From: Oligoflexus sp.
Lineage (GTDB): Bacteria > Bdellovibrionota_B > Oligoflexia > Oligoflexales > Oligoflexaceae
DNA: 14,994 nucleotides
Direction of reading: 5' to 3'
NCBI GenBank assembly: GCA_030151925.1
Contig: JASLCY010000521.1
Coordinates: 1-14,994 of the forward strand
Shown: positions 5,999-13,270 of the stretch, in pieces
How positions within the stretch are numbered: the stretch's first letter is position 1
Layout: every line of letters starts with the position of its first letter
Program-made: the position numbers and the translations under genes
Notes under the pieces: generated by a model
Told to the model about the DNA's origin: nothing
Databases searched by the model: none
Seen by the model: the letters and a program-made list of their open reading frames with translations, nothing else

Positions 5999-7396
5999 TT
6001 ATCCGGCGATACGCAGTGTTTCAAAGATTTTAACATAACGGGAATCCTCGAGGGTGTACTCCTCGATGCACTCCTGGATGTGATGGAGCGCGTCCTTCTC
6101 GATCTCGAGGAGGCCGTACATCGCTGCCGCGTGGCGCGACGCGAACGCGTTGCCCTCGACTTCGATCGGCACGGCCGCTTCCATGCGGACCACGAGGCTC
6201 AGGGCCGTCTTCCAACGGTGGGTCGGATGCCACTCGGGGGCCGAGGTCGCGCGGTAGACCGCATGCAGGCGCCAGAGGCCGGTATGCTCGTCATCAGCGA
6301 GACGCGATTCCGTAACGAAGAAGCAGTAGTCGCCTTTTTCGACGAACTCGCCCATCGCCTTGTGCAGGTTGCGGATGCCGTCCTCGCTGCGCTGGCTCAA
6401 GTCCCAAGCTTGTTTCGCAGTGAGCTTCACGACCCAGCACTTGGATTCGGCCGGAAGTTTGGGAGACGCGAGATTCATCAGACTTTCCTCAAGCTGCAGC
6501 GATGGATAGCCCATCGTCATATAACGCTCTTTCGAGCGGTTCAGGTAGTGGCGCGCTTTCGCGATCTGCTCGGGCTGTCCCCCGGCTTCCGCGAAGGTCG
6601 AAAGGCCAAGCATATGAAGGACATCGGGATCGGTCCCTTCAAGGCGGCGATTCAGGCTTTCGAATTCCTCGCGGGCGATCTTGGTGCCGCGAGTCATATA
6701 AGAAGTATAAGCGAAGAGGAACTGATATTCACACTGCTGGGGAAACTCTGCCCGGAGCATCTCTGCACTGCGGAGCGCGGCCTTGTACTGCTTGCGCGCG
6801 AAGCGGCTGTGGAACAGCACCTCCTGGGCCAGGGGATTGCCGGGGAAGACCTCGTCCAGCACCTGGACGGCCGACTTATAGGCCTGAGACTGCTTCGTGG
6901 CATGGAAATGGAGGCTGGCGCGGCGGAGATGGAAATAATCGTTGCTCACGCGGCATAGGGTATGCGCGGCCTGGTCCTTCACGTCATCGTCCTCGGAAAG
7001 GATGAGCGTCAGTTCACGGGCGTAGGCGGCGTTGCCGTGTTTTTGCACGGAGCGCCAGTGCATGAGGGCCGCTTCGCGTTCGCCGAGCTCGTAGCGGCAG
7101 AGGGCGAGGAGGGCCGTGCCGTTGACGACCGAGATCAGGCCGAAGTTGATGCTGCGTTCCAGATGGGCGATGAGTTCGCGGAGCGAGGCTTCCGCCTGGC
7201 TGTCGGCGAGGACTTCGATCCAGAGGCGATAGAGGTTCTCGGGCGACTTCGCAGCGCCTTCCGAAAGTTCGTCGCTTAAAAGAGCCAGGGCGCTCTCGCG
7301 TTCACCTTGCCAGAAGAAGCGAAGGGCTTTGAGATAGGCCGCCTCGGATTGGGGGCGGTTGATGAGCCAGCTTTGAGTCGGGCGCTTCTTAGTCAT
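5999..7396 (-). CDS. TPR-like helical repeat protein, first gene of a two-gene operon
   Basis: The 465-aa product is cytoplasmic, with no signal peptide or membrane span. The first 300 residues are helix pairs of TPR character, with A-x-x-x-Y/F periodicity: YLKALRFFWQGERESALALL, ALLALCRYELGEREAALMHW, LAQEVLFHSRFARKQYKAAL. The C-terminal 150 residues (from about CWVVKLTAKQAWDLS) look like a separate alpha/beta domain I cannot name. I know no family for the whole. Start choice: GAGG lies nine bases before ATG 7396; ATG 7405 abuts it and is too close. The stop overlaps the ribosome binding site of the signal-peptide/TM gene downstream, so the proteins probably act together, perhaps with the TM protein's cytoplasmic tail as a docking site for the repeats (inference). 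Confidence 0.8.
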   Translation of the reverse strand: MTKKRPTQSWLINRPQSEAAYLKALRFFWQGERESALALLSDELSEGAAKSPENLYRLWIEVLADSQAEASLRELIAHLERSINFGLISVVNGTALLALCRYELGEREAALMHWRSVQKHGNAAYARELTLILSEDDDVKDQAAHTLCRVSNDYFHLRRASLHFHATKQSQAYKSAVQVLDEVFPGNPLAQEVLFHSRFARKQYKAALRSAEMLRAEFPQQCEYQFLFAYTSYMTRGTKIAREEFESLNRRLEGTDPDVLHMLGLSTFAEAGGQPEQIAKARHYLNRSKERYMTMGYPSLQLEESLMNLASPKLPAESKCWVVKLTAKQAWDLSQRSEDGIRNLHKAMGEFVEKGDYCFFVTESRLADDEHTGLWRLHAVYRATSAPEWHPTHRWKTALSLVVRMEAAVPIEVEGNAFASRHAAAMYGLLEIEKDALHHIQECIEEYTLEDSRYVKIFETLRIAG

Positions 7397-7447
7397 CGCA
7401 TACATCCTCTAGTCGATAGCCGAGCCGCTGAATCAGCGTTCTCTTCC

Positions 7448-7475
7448 CTATCGGCAGAATGCGACGAAAGCTTTA
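7448..7475 (-). promoter_or_regulatory. sigma28 (FliA)-like promoter of the TPR/TM operon
   Basis: Minus-strand TAAAGCTT (7468-7475), 12-base spacer, GCCGATAG (7448-7455). Compared with the enterobacterial FliA consensus TAAAGTTT-N11-GCCGATAA this is 7/8 and 7/8, with a spacer one base long. It would start transcription near 7441, about 45 nt before ATG 7396. A 13-base palindrome (CGCTGA-A-TCAGCG, 7426-7438) lies in the leader and could be an operator or hairpin. Confidence 0.45.
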
Positions 7476-7499
7476 GGCTAAGATCACGATTTTATGGGG

Positions 7500-7544
7500 A
7501 AAAATTTGCCGAGTGTAGAAAGGCAAAATCTGCCTACACTCGGC
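7500..7544 (-). terminator. strong rho-independent terminator after the double-CxxC gene
   Basis: On the minus strand a perfect 11-bp stem (7534-7544 with 7508-7518; GCCGAGTGTAG/CTACACTCGGC) encloses a 15-base loop that can pair further. It is followed by AAATTTTT. It lies 22 nt past the stop at 7567 and insulates the operon starting at 7396. Confidence 0.88.
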
Positions 7545-7566
7545 CATGAGGAATCATTGACGATTT

Positions 7567-7866
7567 TCAGCTGGCGATAAGGGACTTGCCCGAGGTTTCG
7601 CCGGGACGGAAGCCCGTGAGGTCGTGGACGGCCGCAAGGTCGTTCGAGCTTTGTCTTGCGTAGAGCTCGACTTCGCTCGCGCGGTCGATCAGCATTTCGC
7701 GAAGCTCGCCGTAACAAGTGTTGCACATGGCCGCGCGGGCCTGCGTGGAATCGACTTCGCCCCAGACGGTCAACGCGGTCCAGGCATGGGCGCTGAATTC
7801 ACGTTGGCGGATCTTACGTTCTTCGAAACAGACGGCGCAGCGAGATTGTTGGACTGCTAAGCTCAT
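7567..7866 (-). CDS. small double-CxxC (zinc-ribbon-like) protein
   Basis: The 99-aa product has two knuckles, CAVC (residues 10-13) and CNTC (48-51), about 35 residues apart. This is the spacing of a four-Cys zinc site. The rest is polar and helical with a conserved-looking tail (DLTGFRPGE). I know no specific family. A role in nucleic-acid or protein binding is possible but not shown. The open frame runs on to 8145, but GGAGG seven bases before ATG 7866 and the lack of coding character upstream support the short form. It stands alone between its own promoter and a strong terminator, so it is a single-gene transcription unit, probably separately regulated. Confidence 0.75.
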   Translation of the reverse strand: MSLAVQQSRCAVCFEERKIRQREFSAHAWTALTVWGEVDSTQARAAMCNTCYGELREMLIDRASEVELYARQSSNDLAAVHDLTGFRPGETSGKSLIAS

Positions 7867-8218
7867 GACGATTCCTCCGAAGCATTGGTGGTACGCATCT
7901 TCCCAGAGAAAGGACCCTGCGGATCTTTTCCCGTCTTCGCAGCCATGAAGCTTGTCGCCAGCAGCGATTCCAAGGTGAACAGAAACCTTGTACTCAGTGC
8001 GGACGGGCCTGCAGAGTGGCGAAGAAAACTTTTTATATGTGTAGTGCTGGGTACATTCTCCATATTGGAATTTTTGTGTCAACAAAAATTCAACGTCCTG
8101 CACCGAACAATGCAAGAACGTTAATTGGAGAACTTTAAGAATCACTGAGGAAAAAGAAGATATGATGAAAGTCGCAAAAAGGACTATAGACGTTCACAAA
8201 AAAATCGACGCAATTCCC
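7867..8218. other. 352-base gene-free region upstream of the double-CxxC gene
   Basis: It is AT-rich relative to its flanks. It contains the promoter and palindrome at 8055-8091. Just after the stop of the 765-aa TPR gene, a run of seven T on the minus strand (around 8200) has no clear stem before it, so I do not call a terminator. A leader of roughly 180 nt would separate the predicted start site (about 8047) from ATG 7866. That is long for such a small gene and could hold a regulatory RNA element, though I see no fold I can name. Confidence 0.5.
8055..8091 (-). promoter_or_regulatory. promoter with a 24-base palindrome over its -35
   Basis: Minus-strand TTGACA (8077-8082, perfect), 16-base spacer, GAGAAT (8055-8060, four of six). 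A perfect palindrome with 10-base arms and a 4-base centre (8068-8091; GAATTTTTGT / ACAAAAATTC) covers the -35. It is AT-rich with no T-tract, so it looks like a repressor or activator operator, not a terminator. It controls the double-CxxC gene downstream. Confidence 0.5.
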
Positions 8219-10516
8219 TCAATTCAAGGCACGATACGGCTGGCGATCGAAGTAGTATTTCATGATCTCCTGCTTGATGTTGTGCAGGCGCAGGCTCTCC
8301 GCAGGATAGGTAAGCAGGGGCTTCCAGATCACGTTCGCTTCCTGGGCGGCGCCATTCCTGTATTGCACGAGGCCCCTCAGGTAGATGACCTCAGGATCAT
8401 CGCTTGCAGCGCTGTCCGCAAGATACTGCTCGGCCTGCTGGGATTTGCCGAGCTTCAGGCAGCCGTGCGCGAGGATGCGTAGCGTACGCTTATCGCTGCG
8501 GAGGCCGAGGTCCTGACTTAATTTCGTATATTCAATAGCCTTTTCGAGATGAATCCCTCGCCAGATATAGCAGTCGGCCTGCTCGAGATAGGCGCGTGCT
8601 CGCTGACCTGCGTCGAGCTTCGGCAGGAGGAGCATCTGGTCGAACCACATGCTTGCCGTTTCAAGTTGCCACATTTCACGGAAGAGGACGCCCAGCGCCC
8701 AGTAGATATTGGGACTGTCAAAATTGGTGTTTAGCAATTTTAACAGCTCATAGGTGCCCTTCTGCGCGTCAAAGGTCGCAGAGGCCTGAACGAGCTGCTG
8801 GATGCTGTCTTCGCTGCCCTCGGAATAGAGGTAACGGAGCTTCGCGCGCACGTAGACGAGCTCGATGAAACGCGCCTTGCGCAGCTCTTCCGAACGAAGG
8901 TCGTAGACCGCCCAATCGAGGTCGTCCTCCTCGCCTTTGGTCATGCGCTCGAGGGTCGCGTCCGTGACTTCGATATCCTTCTTGATCTTCGCGAGCTCGG
9001 AGAGGCAGCGCGTCTGGAGCAGGAGATACGTGAGGCTCCAAGGCTCGGCTTCGATGAGGCGGCGGAGGCGCTCGGCCGCGGATTCGAAGTTGAGCTTGCG
9101 GAACTCGTAATTCGCATAGAGCCAGTTGAGCTCCACCAGCTCGTCCGCTTCGAGCGTCGACGGGTCGTCGATCTTCTCGAGGAGCGACTTGGCGAGGTCG
9201 ACGTCCTGGTGCTGCATGAGGAACGAGGCGTATTTCAGCGTCGAATAACGGCTGTAAGGGTCGAGCTCATACATCTTCTCGAAGTGCTTGCGGGCCTTTT
9301 CCTTGTGGCCCAGCTCCATGAAGACGTCGGCCATGTGCCCCTGGACGTCCGCATCCTGGTTGTACTTAGCGGTCAAGGCCATGAGGAGGCTCATCGTCTC
9401 GGTCTTGTCCGTGCCCTCTTCGATGAGCTTTTTCAGGCGTTCCTTGCCCATCAGGTATTCCTCGACGTTCACCTTCGCCATCTTCAGGCGGACCACGAGC
9501 AGGCAGAAACGGATCTCCGGCTGGTCGGGATGCACGCGGTAGGCTTCCTCGAAGAGGTCCTTGGCGAGGTTGAATTCGCCCATCGAGACGAATTGCGCGC
9601 CGATCTTCTGCACCATCTCGGGATTGGTGATCTCCGACTTGAGGATGCGGCGGTACATCTCGAGCGCGAGGGAAAGCTCGCCGAACTCTTCGAGCACCTT
9701 CGCCGCGAAGTAGAGGATGGCTTCGGTCGACTCGCGGCTCTCGACGATCTTGTGCGCGATCACGCGGCCCTGGTGGCGACGCTGCTGGCTGATGATCAGG
9801 TCGTCGTCGAGTTCGGCGATCTTGGCGCTCGCGAATTTCTCGAAGAGCTGGATCTCGAGCGGCGCGAAGCCCTTGCTCTCGATCCACCAGTCGCTCAGGG
9901 TCTTGATGGCGATCTCCGCGGCCTCGTATTCGCCCCTCTCGCACAGCTCGGTCGAGAGCTTGCGATGGGTCTCGAAGTTCCCGTAGACGTTATAGGGCGC
10001 GAGCTCCTCGAACAGGCTGAAGTAATGGTCGCCCTTGCGTTCTTCGCCGAGGGCGTAATAGACCTGGCTCAGGCCGAAGTACGAGGGGTGGAAGTCGGGG
10101 TCTTGCGTGAGGCTCAGCTCATAGGCCTTCTTCGCGAGCTCGAGATTGTTCTCGAGCTCGTTGCAGTAGCCTATTCCGAAGTAGATGCCGGCATGCGGGC
10201 CGAATTCCTTGAGGAGGTCCTCGTAGCGGTTCAGGGCCTCGCGATTGCTGATCTCGTCGGTGTGCTGCTCCGCGAAGAGCAGGGCGAGGCGATAGACGAT
10301 ATTCTTGGGGCTCTCATCGCTGTGGCTGGCGTAGAGCTCGCAGAGCTCGTCGATCTTGTCGATCTTCGAGGCGAGTTCGATGCGGCGATAGTGGAGCAGG
10401 ACGTCGTCGGCATGCTGCGGGTTCTTCACGAGGTCTTCGATGATGGTCTCGGCCTGCTCGTAGTCCTTCACGAAGATGCATTTATTCGCTTCCGTCAGCT
10501 TGTTGGTTTTAAGCAT
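8219..10516 (-). CDS. large TPR repeat protein
   Basis: The 765-aa product is built almost wholly of tetratricopeptide-like helix pairs. Clear units include AGIYFGIGYCNELENNLELAKKAYELSL with FHPSYFGLSQVYYALGEERKG directly after it, and ALEMYRRILKSE, GEFNLAKDLFEEAYRVHPDQPEI and ARKHFEKMYELDPYSRYS. The C-terminus continues with ARAYLEQADCYIWRGIHLEKAIEY. There is no signal peptide, membrane span or enzymatic domain, so it is a cytoplasmic scaffold or adaptor; the partner is unknown. The start is ATG 10516 with GGGAGG about ten bases upstream; the frame is open to 10582, but that stretch overlaps the promoter. It is a single gene with a sigma28-like promoter just before it. Its similarity in style to the TPR gene at 7396 may reflect a shared process. 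Confidence 0.85.
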   Translation of the reverse strand: MLKTNKLTEANKCIFVKDYEQAETIIEDLVKNPQHADDVLLHYRRIELASKIDKIDELCELYASHSDESPKNIVYRLALLFAEQHTDEISNREALNRYEDLLKEFGPHAGIYFGIGYCNELENNLELAKKAYELSLTQDPDFHPSYFGLSQVYYALGEERKGDHYFSLFEELAPYNVYGNFETHRKLSTELCERGEYEAAEIAIKTLSDWWIESKGFAPLEIQLFEKFASAKIAELDDDLIISQQRRHQGRVIAHKIVESRESTEAILYFAAKVLEEFGELSLALEMYRRILKSEITNPEMVQKIGAQFVSMGEFNLAKDLFEEAYRVHPDQPEIRFCLLVVRLKMAKVNVEEYLMGKERLKKLIEEGTDKTETMSLLMALTAKYNQDADVQGHMADVFMELGHKEKARKHFEKMYELDPYSRYSTLKYASFLMQHQDVDLAKSLLEKIDDPSTLEADELVELNWLYANYEFRKLNFESAAERLRRLIEAEPWSLTYLLLQTRCLSELAKIKKDIEVTDATLERMTKGEEDDLDWAVYDLRSEELRKARFIELVYVRAKLRYLYSEGSEDSIQQLVQASATFDAQKGTYELLKLLNTNFDSPNIYWALGVLFREMWQLETASMWFDQMLLLPKLDAGQRARAYLEQADCYIWRGIHLEKAIEYTKLSQDLGLRSDKRTLRILAHGCLKLGKSQQAEQYLADSAASDDPEVIYLRGLVQYRNGAAQEANVIWKPLLTYPAESLRLHNIKQEIMKYYFDRQPYRALN

Positions 10517-10548
10517 AAATGCATCTCCTCCCAGACCCGTTTCCCGGC

Positions 10549-10575
10549 TTATCGACTCAGCTTTTTGAAACTGAA
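10549..10575 (-). promoter_or_regulatory. sigma28 (FliA)-like promoter of the large TPR gene
   Basis: Minus-strand TTCAGTTT (10568-10575), exactly 11 bases, GTCGATAA (10549-10556): 6/8 and 7/8 to TAAAGTTT-N11-GCCGATAA with the ideal spacer. The predicted start is near 10542, about 26 nt before ATG 10516 and just upstream of its ribosome binding site. Confidence 0.5.
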
Positions 10576-10616
10576 ATCCCACTTGCCAAAAAACGATTGG
10601 TTTAGGAGAAAAGATT

Positions 10617-10643
10617 AAAAAACATGCAGTATATGCGGCAGGT
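10617..10643 (-). terminator. candidate terminator of the lipA cluster
   Basis: On the minus strand ACCTGC and GCATGT form a stem with five of six pairs around a 10-base loop, followed directly by a run of six T. It lies 11 nt past the stop of the last cluster gene. The stem is weak, so termination may be partial. Confidence 0.4.
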
Positions 10644-10653
10644 TATACGATTT

Positions 10654-11241
10654 TTATGGGTTTTTTCTAAAGCCAAGGGAAGCGATTTTCCCACGTGAAA
10701 AGAAAAGTTTGATGGCGATCCAGATCGCGGCCGCGATGAATCCGGCCCACCAGGGGAGCTTAAAGTTAAAAGTTGCCAGGGCATAGACCCAGATCAGCAG
10801 GAAGCAGAAGAACTTTGCCGGCTCGAGTAAGGATTTCAGGCGAATCGCTTTTCGCCAGGAAAAACCGCCGTGTGGGCTCGCCTTGAAAGGCAGGAGCGTA
10901 GGGATGAGGGCCGGGACGTGATGCCGGTAGCGAACCGCTTCGAGCCCGGAATCGGCTTGATCCTGCGCCGATTCATGATCGAGGTAATAAAGCCAAGGCA
11001 AAATCACCAGGGCGAGCAGCACGGCCGGGAACGAGAGCGAGGCGGTCGCGGCGCCGAAGGTCAGGAACCACTGCGCGAGGCTCAGGGGATTCCGCACGAA
11101 ACGATAGGGCCCGGTGACGACCGGCGGCTTCTCGCTATAGCCTCTTTCCCAGATGAGGATCGCGAGGCCCGAGAAGGTGAAGAACGCGCCCCAGCAGAGC
11201 GAGAGCGCAGTCGGCTCGGCGAACGGCAGGGTCGCGAGCAT
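10654..11241 (-). CDS. isoprenylcysteine/phospholipid methyltransferase-like membrane protein
   Basis: The 195-aa product is an integral membrane protein with hydrophobic segments at about 13-31, 56-87, 143-160 and 164-182. The signature GPYRFVRNP (44-52), followed by a C-terminal RYRHHVPALIPTL (104-116), is that of the ICMT/PEMT family. These enzymes use S-adenosylmethionine to methylate membrane-associated substrates, such as lipid or carboxyl groups. The real substrate is unknown; bacteria lack the prenylated-protein pathway. The frame is open to a GTG at 11367, inside the acyltransferase gene. I prefer ATG 11241 with AGGA seven bases upstream and a 56-nt gap. It is the last gene of the lipA cluster. 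Confidence 0.75.
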   Translation of the reverse strand: MLATLPFAEPTALSLCWGAFFTFSGLAILIWERGYSEKPPVVTGPYRFVRNPLSLAQWFLTFGAATASLSFPAVLLALVILPWLYYLDHESAQDQADSGLEAVRYRHHVPALIPTLLPFKASPHGGFSWRKAIRLKSLLEPAKFFCFLLIWVYALATFNFKLPWWAGFIAAAIWIAIKLFFSRGKIASLGFRKNP

Positions 11242-11297
11242 AAGGCCTTCCTGCGCGGCGATCGGAGCCGCCTTCCGCCCCTGGGCGAGAAGCGCGG

Positions 11298-12209
11298 CTA
11301 GGCCTTGGGTCCGGATTGATTCAGCATAGGATTCTGCTTTCGCCATCGCTTGTAATTCCATATCCACTGCTCGGGATAGAGCTTGATCGCCCGCGAGAGG
11401 GCGGAGGCCATCTTCTGCGTGAGGACCAGTTCGTCGGTCTCGCCGCTGCCCGGCTCCGACACGGTCTCGTAGACGATTCTATACGTCCAGGGACCGGTTC
11501 GCATACAGAAAATCGCGACGATTCCCGACTGATGCTTGGCGGCGAGCTTGGCCGGCCCGCTGACGAATTCCGTCGGCTGCCCGAGGAACTCGACGAGAGG
11601 CCCGACGCGGCCCCCCGGCTTCTGATCCATCACGAAGCCGAGGTTGCCGCCCGTTTTCAGCGTCTTCATCATATCGCGGAGGAGGTTCTTGCTGTCCGTC
11701 CAGAGCACCTCGGTGTTGGCTTTCGTGCGGCGCATCGAATCGAGGAAAGCCGTGAATTCAGGCAGCTTCGAAGGCTTCGCCAGGGCGACGAAGGTCCGGC
11801 CCGTGAGATCCGCGACGGCGCCCGCCACCATCTCCCAGCTGCCGATATGGGCCGTGACGACGACCAGGCCCTTGCCCTGCCGCGTGAGGCGCTGCATCTC
11901 CACGCGCGCTTCGTCCATGCCGGTGAAGGTCACGAGCTTCTTCCTCGAGCAGAGGTTCTTGATCGTCTCGAGCGCGATCACGGCCTGCGAGCGAAAGACC
12001 TGGCGCTGGAAGTCGCGGGAGAACGAGCTCAGGCCCGGCAGGCGGTAGACGCGCGCGACGTTGTCTTCGATCAGCTGGCGATCGCGTTGCAGCAGCCTGG
12101 GGGCGAGAATCGAGAAGAGCGAGGCGAGCCAAGGGACGAAAGCCCTCGGCAGGAGCCGGATGAGGAGGACGGCGAAGTTCAGGAGGCCTTTGGTCAAGGT
12201 CGATTTCAA
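11298..12209 (-). CDS. LpxL/HtrB-family lysophospholipid/lipid A acyltransferase
   Basis: The 303-aa product carries the H-x4-E catalytic pair of this family in TAHIGSWEM (His121, Glu126), a hydrophobic N-terminal anchor (about 8-40), DQKPGGRVGPLVEFLG in the middle and the closing block YPEQWIWNYKRW (278-289). Family members transfer acyl chains from acyl-ACP to Kdo2-lipid A or related lipids at the inner membrane. Whether this one is LpxL, LpxM or acts on another lipid cannot be told. The start is TTG: TTGA overlaps the lipA stop by four bases, and GAGGA lies nine bases before it, so it is translationally coupled to lipA. Confidence 0.88.
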   Translation of the reverse strand: MKSTLTKGLLNFAVLLIRLLPRAFVPWLASLFSILAPRLLQRDRQLIEDNVARVYRLPGLSSFSRDFQRQVFRSQAVIALETIKNLCSRKKLVTFTGMDEARVEMQRLTRQGKGLVVVTAHIGSWEMVAGAVADLTGRTFVALAKPSKLPEFTAFLDSMRRTKANTEVLWTDSKNLLRDMMKTLKTGGNLGFVMDQKPGGRVGPLVEFLGQPTEFVSGPAKLAAKHQSGIVAIFCMRTGPWTYRIVYETVSEPGSGETDELVLTQKMASALSRAIKLYPEQWIWNYKRWRKQNPMLNQSGPKA

Positions 12210-13132
12210 CGAAGCAGTTCCTCACGCCGCTGGATAGCCTTCGCATAGAATTCGCTCGCGCGGTACGAGGAGCGGACCAGCGGGCCGGAAGCGACGGAGA
12301 GGAAGCCGAGCTCTTGCGCGATCGCGCCGAGCTCTTCGAACTGTTCGGGCGGCACGAAGTCTTTGATCGACAGGTGGCGCTTCGAAGGACGCATATACTG
12401 CCCGATCGTGATGAAGTCGACGTCGTGCTCGCGCAGGTCCTTCAGCGCTTGCACGACTTCGTCCATCGTCTCGCCGAGGCCGAGCATCAGCGCGCTCTTG
12501 GTGAACACCGGATAGCTTGCGAGCTCTTTCACGCGCTTCAGGACGGCGAGCGAACGGCGATAGGTGGCCCGCGCGTCGCGCACCCGCGGCGTGAGGCGTT
12601 CGACCGTCTCGATATTGTGGGCGAAGACTTCGGGCCTCGCCTGGAGGATCATGCTCAGCGAAGGGTCCTTCGCCTGGAAGTCGCCGCCGAGGAATTCGAG
12701 CAGGGTCTGCGGGCTCCTCTCGCGAACCGCCGCGAAGACCTTATTCACGTGCTCGGCGCCGCCGTCCTCGAGATCGTCGCGATCCACCATCGTGATGACG
12801 GCATATTTGAGGTTCATGAGGCTGACGCTCTGCGCGGTCTTCTCAGGTTCGTTGGCGTCGAGCCAGCCTTGGGGATTGCCGGTCTTCACGTTGCAGAAAC
12901 GGCAAGCGCGCGTGCAGGTGTCGCCGAGGATCATGAACGTCGCCGTGTTGGTCGACCAGCACTCCGAGATATTCGGGCATTTCGCCTCTTCGCAGACGGT
13001 ATAGAGGTTCTTCGAGCGCAGGTCGCGTTTGATGTCGAAGAAGGTCTGGCCCGTAGGGATTTTTGTCTTAAGCCATTCTGGCTTATTAATATGGAGAGGC
13101 TGAGAGTCGTCTCGAACCTTGAGCTCATTCAT
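12206..13132 (-). CDS. lipA: lipoyl synthase (radical SAM)
   Basis: LipA inserts two sulfur atoms into protein-bound octanoyl groups to make lipoyl cofactor for 2-oxoacid dehydrogenases and the glycine cleavage H protein. All cluster ligands are present. The auxiliary cluster is C-x4-C-x5-C (Cys47, 52, 58, in CEEAKCPNISEC), with the Ser of RSSYRA (287-292). The radical SAM cluster is C-x3-C-x2-C (Cys73, 77, 80, in CTRACRFC). The 308-aa length is normal. AGAGG six bases before ATG 13132 fixes the start. No lipB is nearby. It heads the cluster with the acyltransferase and membrane methyltransferase, and diverges from the Rsm22-like gene across 138 nt. Confidence 0.97.
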   Translation of the reverse strand: MNELKVRDDSQPLHINKPEWLKTKIPTGQTFFDIKRDLRSKNLYTVCEEAKCPNISECWSTNTATFMILGDTCTRACRFCNVKTGNPQGWLDANEPEKTAQSVSLMNLKYAVITMVDRDDLEDGGAEHVNKVFAAVRERSPQTLLEFLGGDFQAKDPSLSMILQARPEVFAHNIETVERLTPRVRDARATYRRSLAVLKRVKELASYPVFTKSALMLGLGETMDEVVQALKDLREHDVDFITIGQYMRPSKRHLSIKDFVPPEQFEELGAIAQELGFLSVASGPLVRSSYRASEFYAKAIQRREELLR

Positions 13133-13270
13133 GGGGAACCTCTTATCTCACTTTTTGCACGGGCTGACTTTAACATCGAACCCCCTGGAGGGCTAGCAAG
13201 GATCTGTCGCGTTTACGCAAGAAACATGATAAAGCCAGGGGCCCTTATAGATCCCCGTGAAGGATGACCT

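Noticed and set aside
7867..8145. N-terminal extension of the double-CxxC protein to 192 aa
   Set aside because: The added stretch contains the promoter and palindrome, has no protein-like pattern, and lacks a ribosome binding site. GGAGG precedes ATG 7866.
9209..10618. 469-codon plus-strand open frame opposite the large TPR gene
   Set aside because: It mirrors a GC-rich real gene, is Leu/Val/Glu-biased without any motif, and has no ribosome binding site. Similar long shadows at 3831-4505, 5137-5976, 5789-6958, 11316-12248 and 12314-13267 were rejected for the same reasons.
10628..10633. TATACT as -10 of the large TPR gene
   Set aside because: No -35 resembles consensus at 16-18 bases upstream, and it lies inside the candidate terminator loop. 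The sigma28-like site is closer and better spaced.
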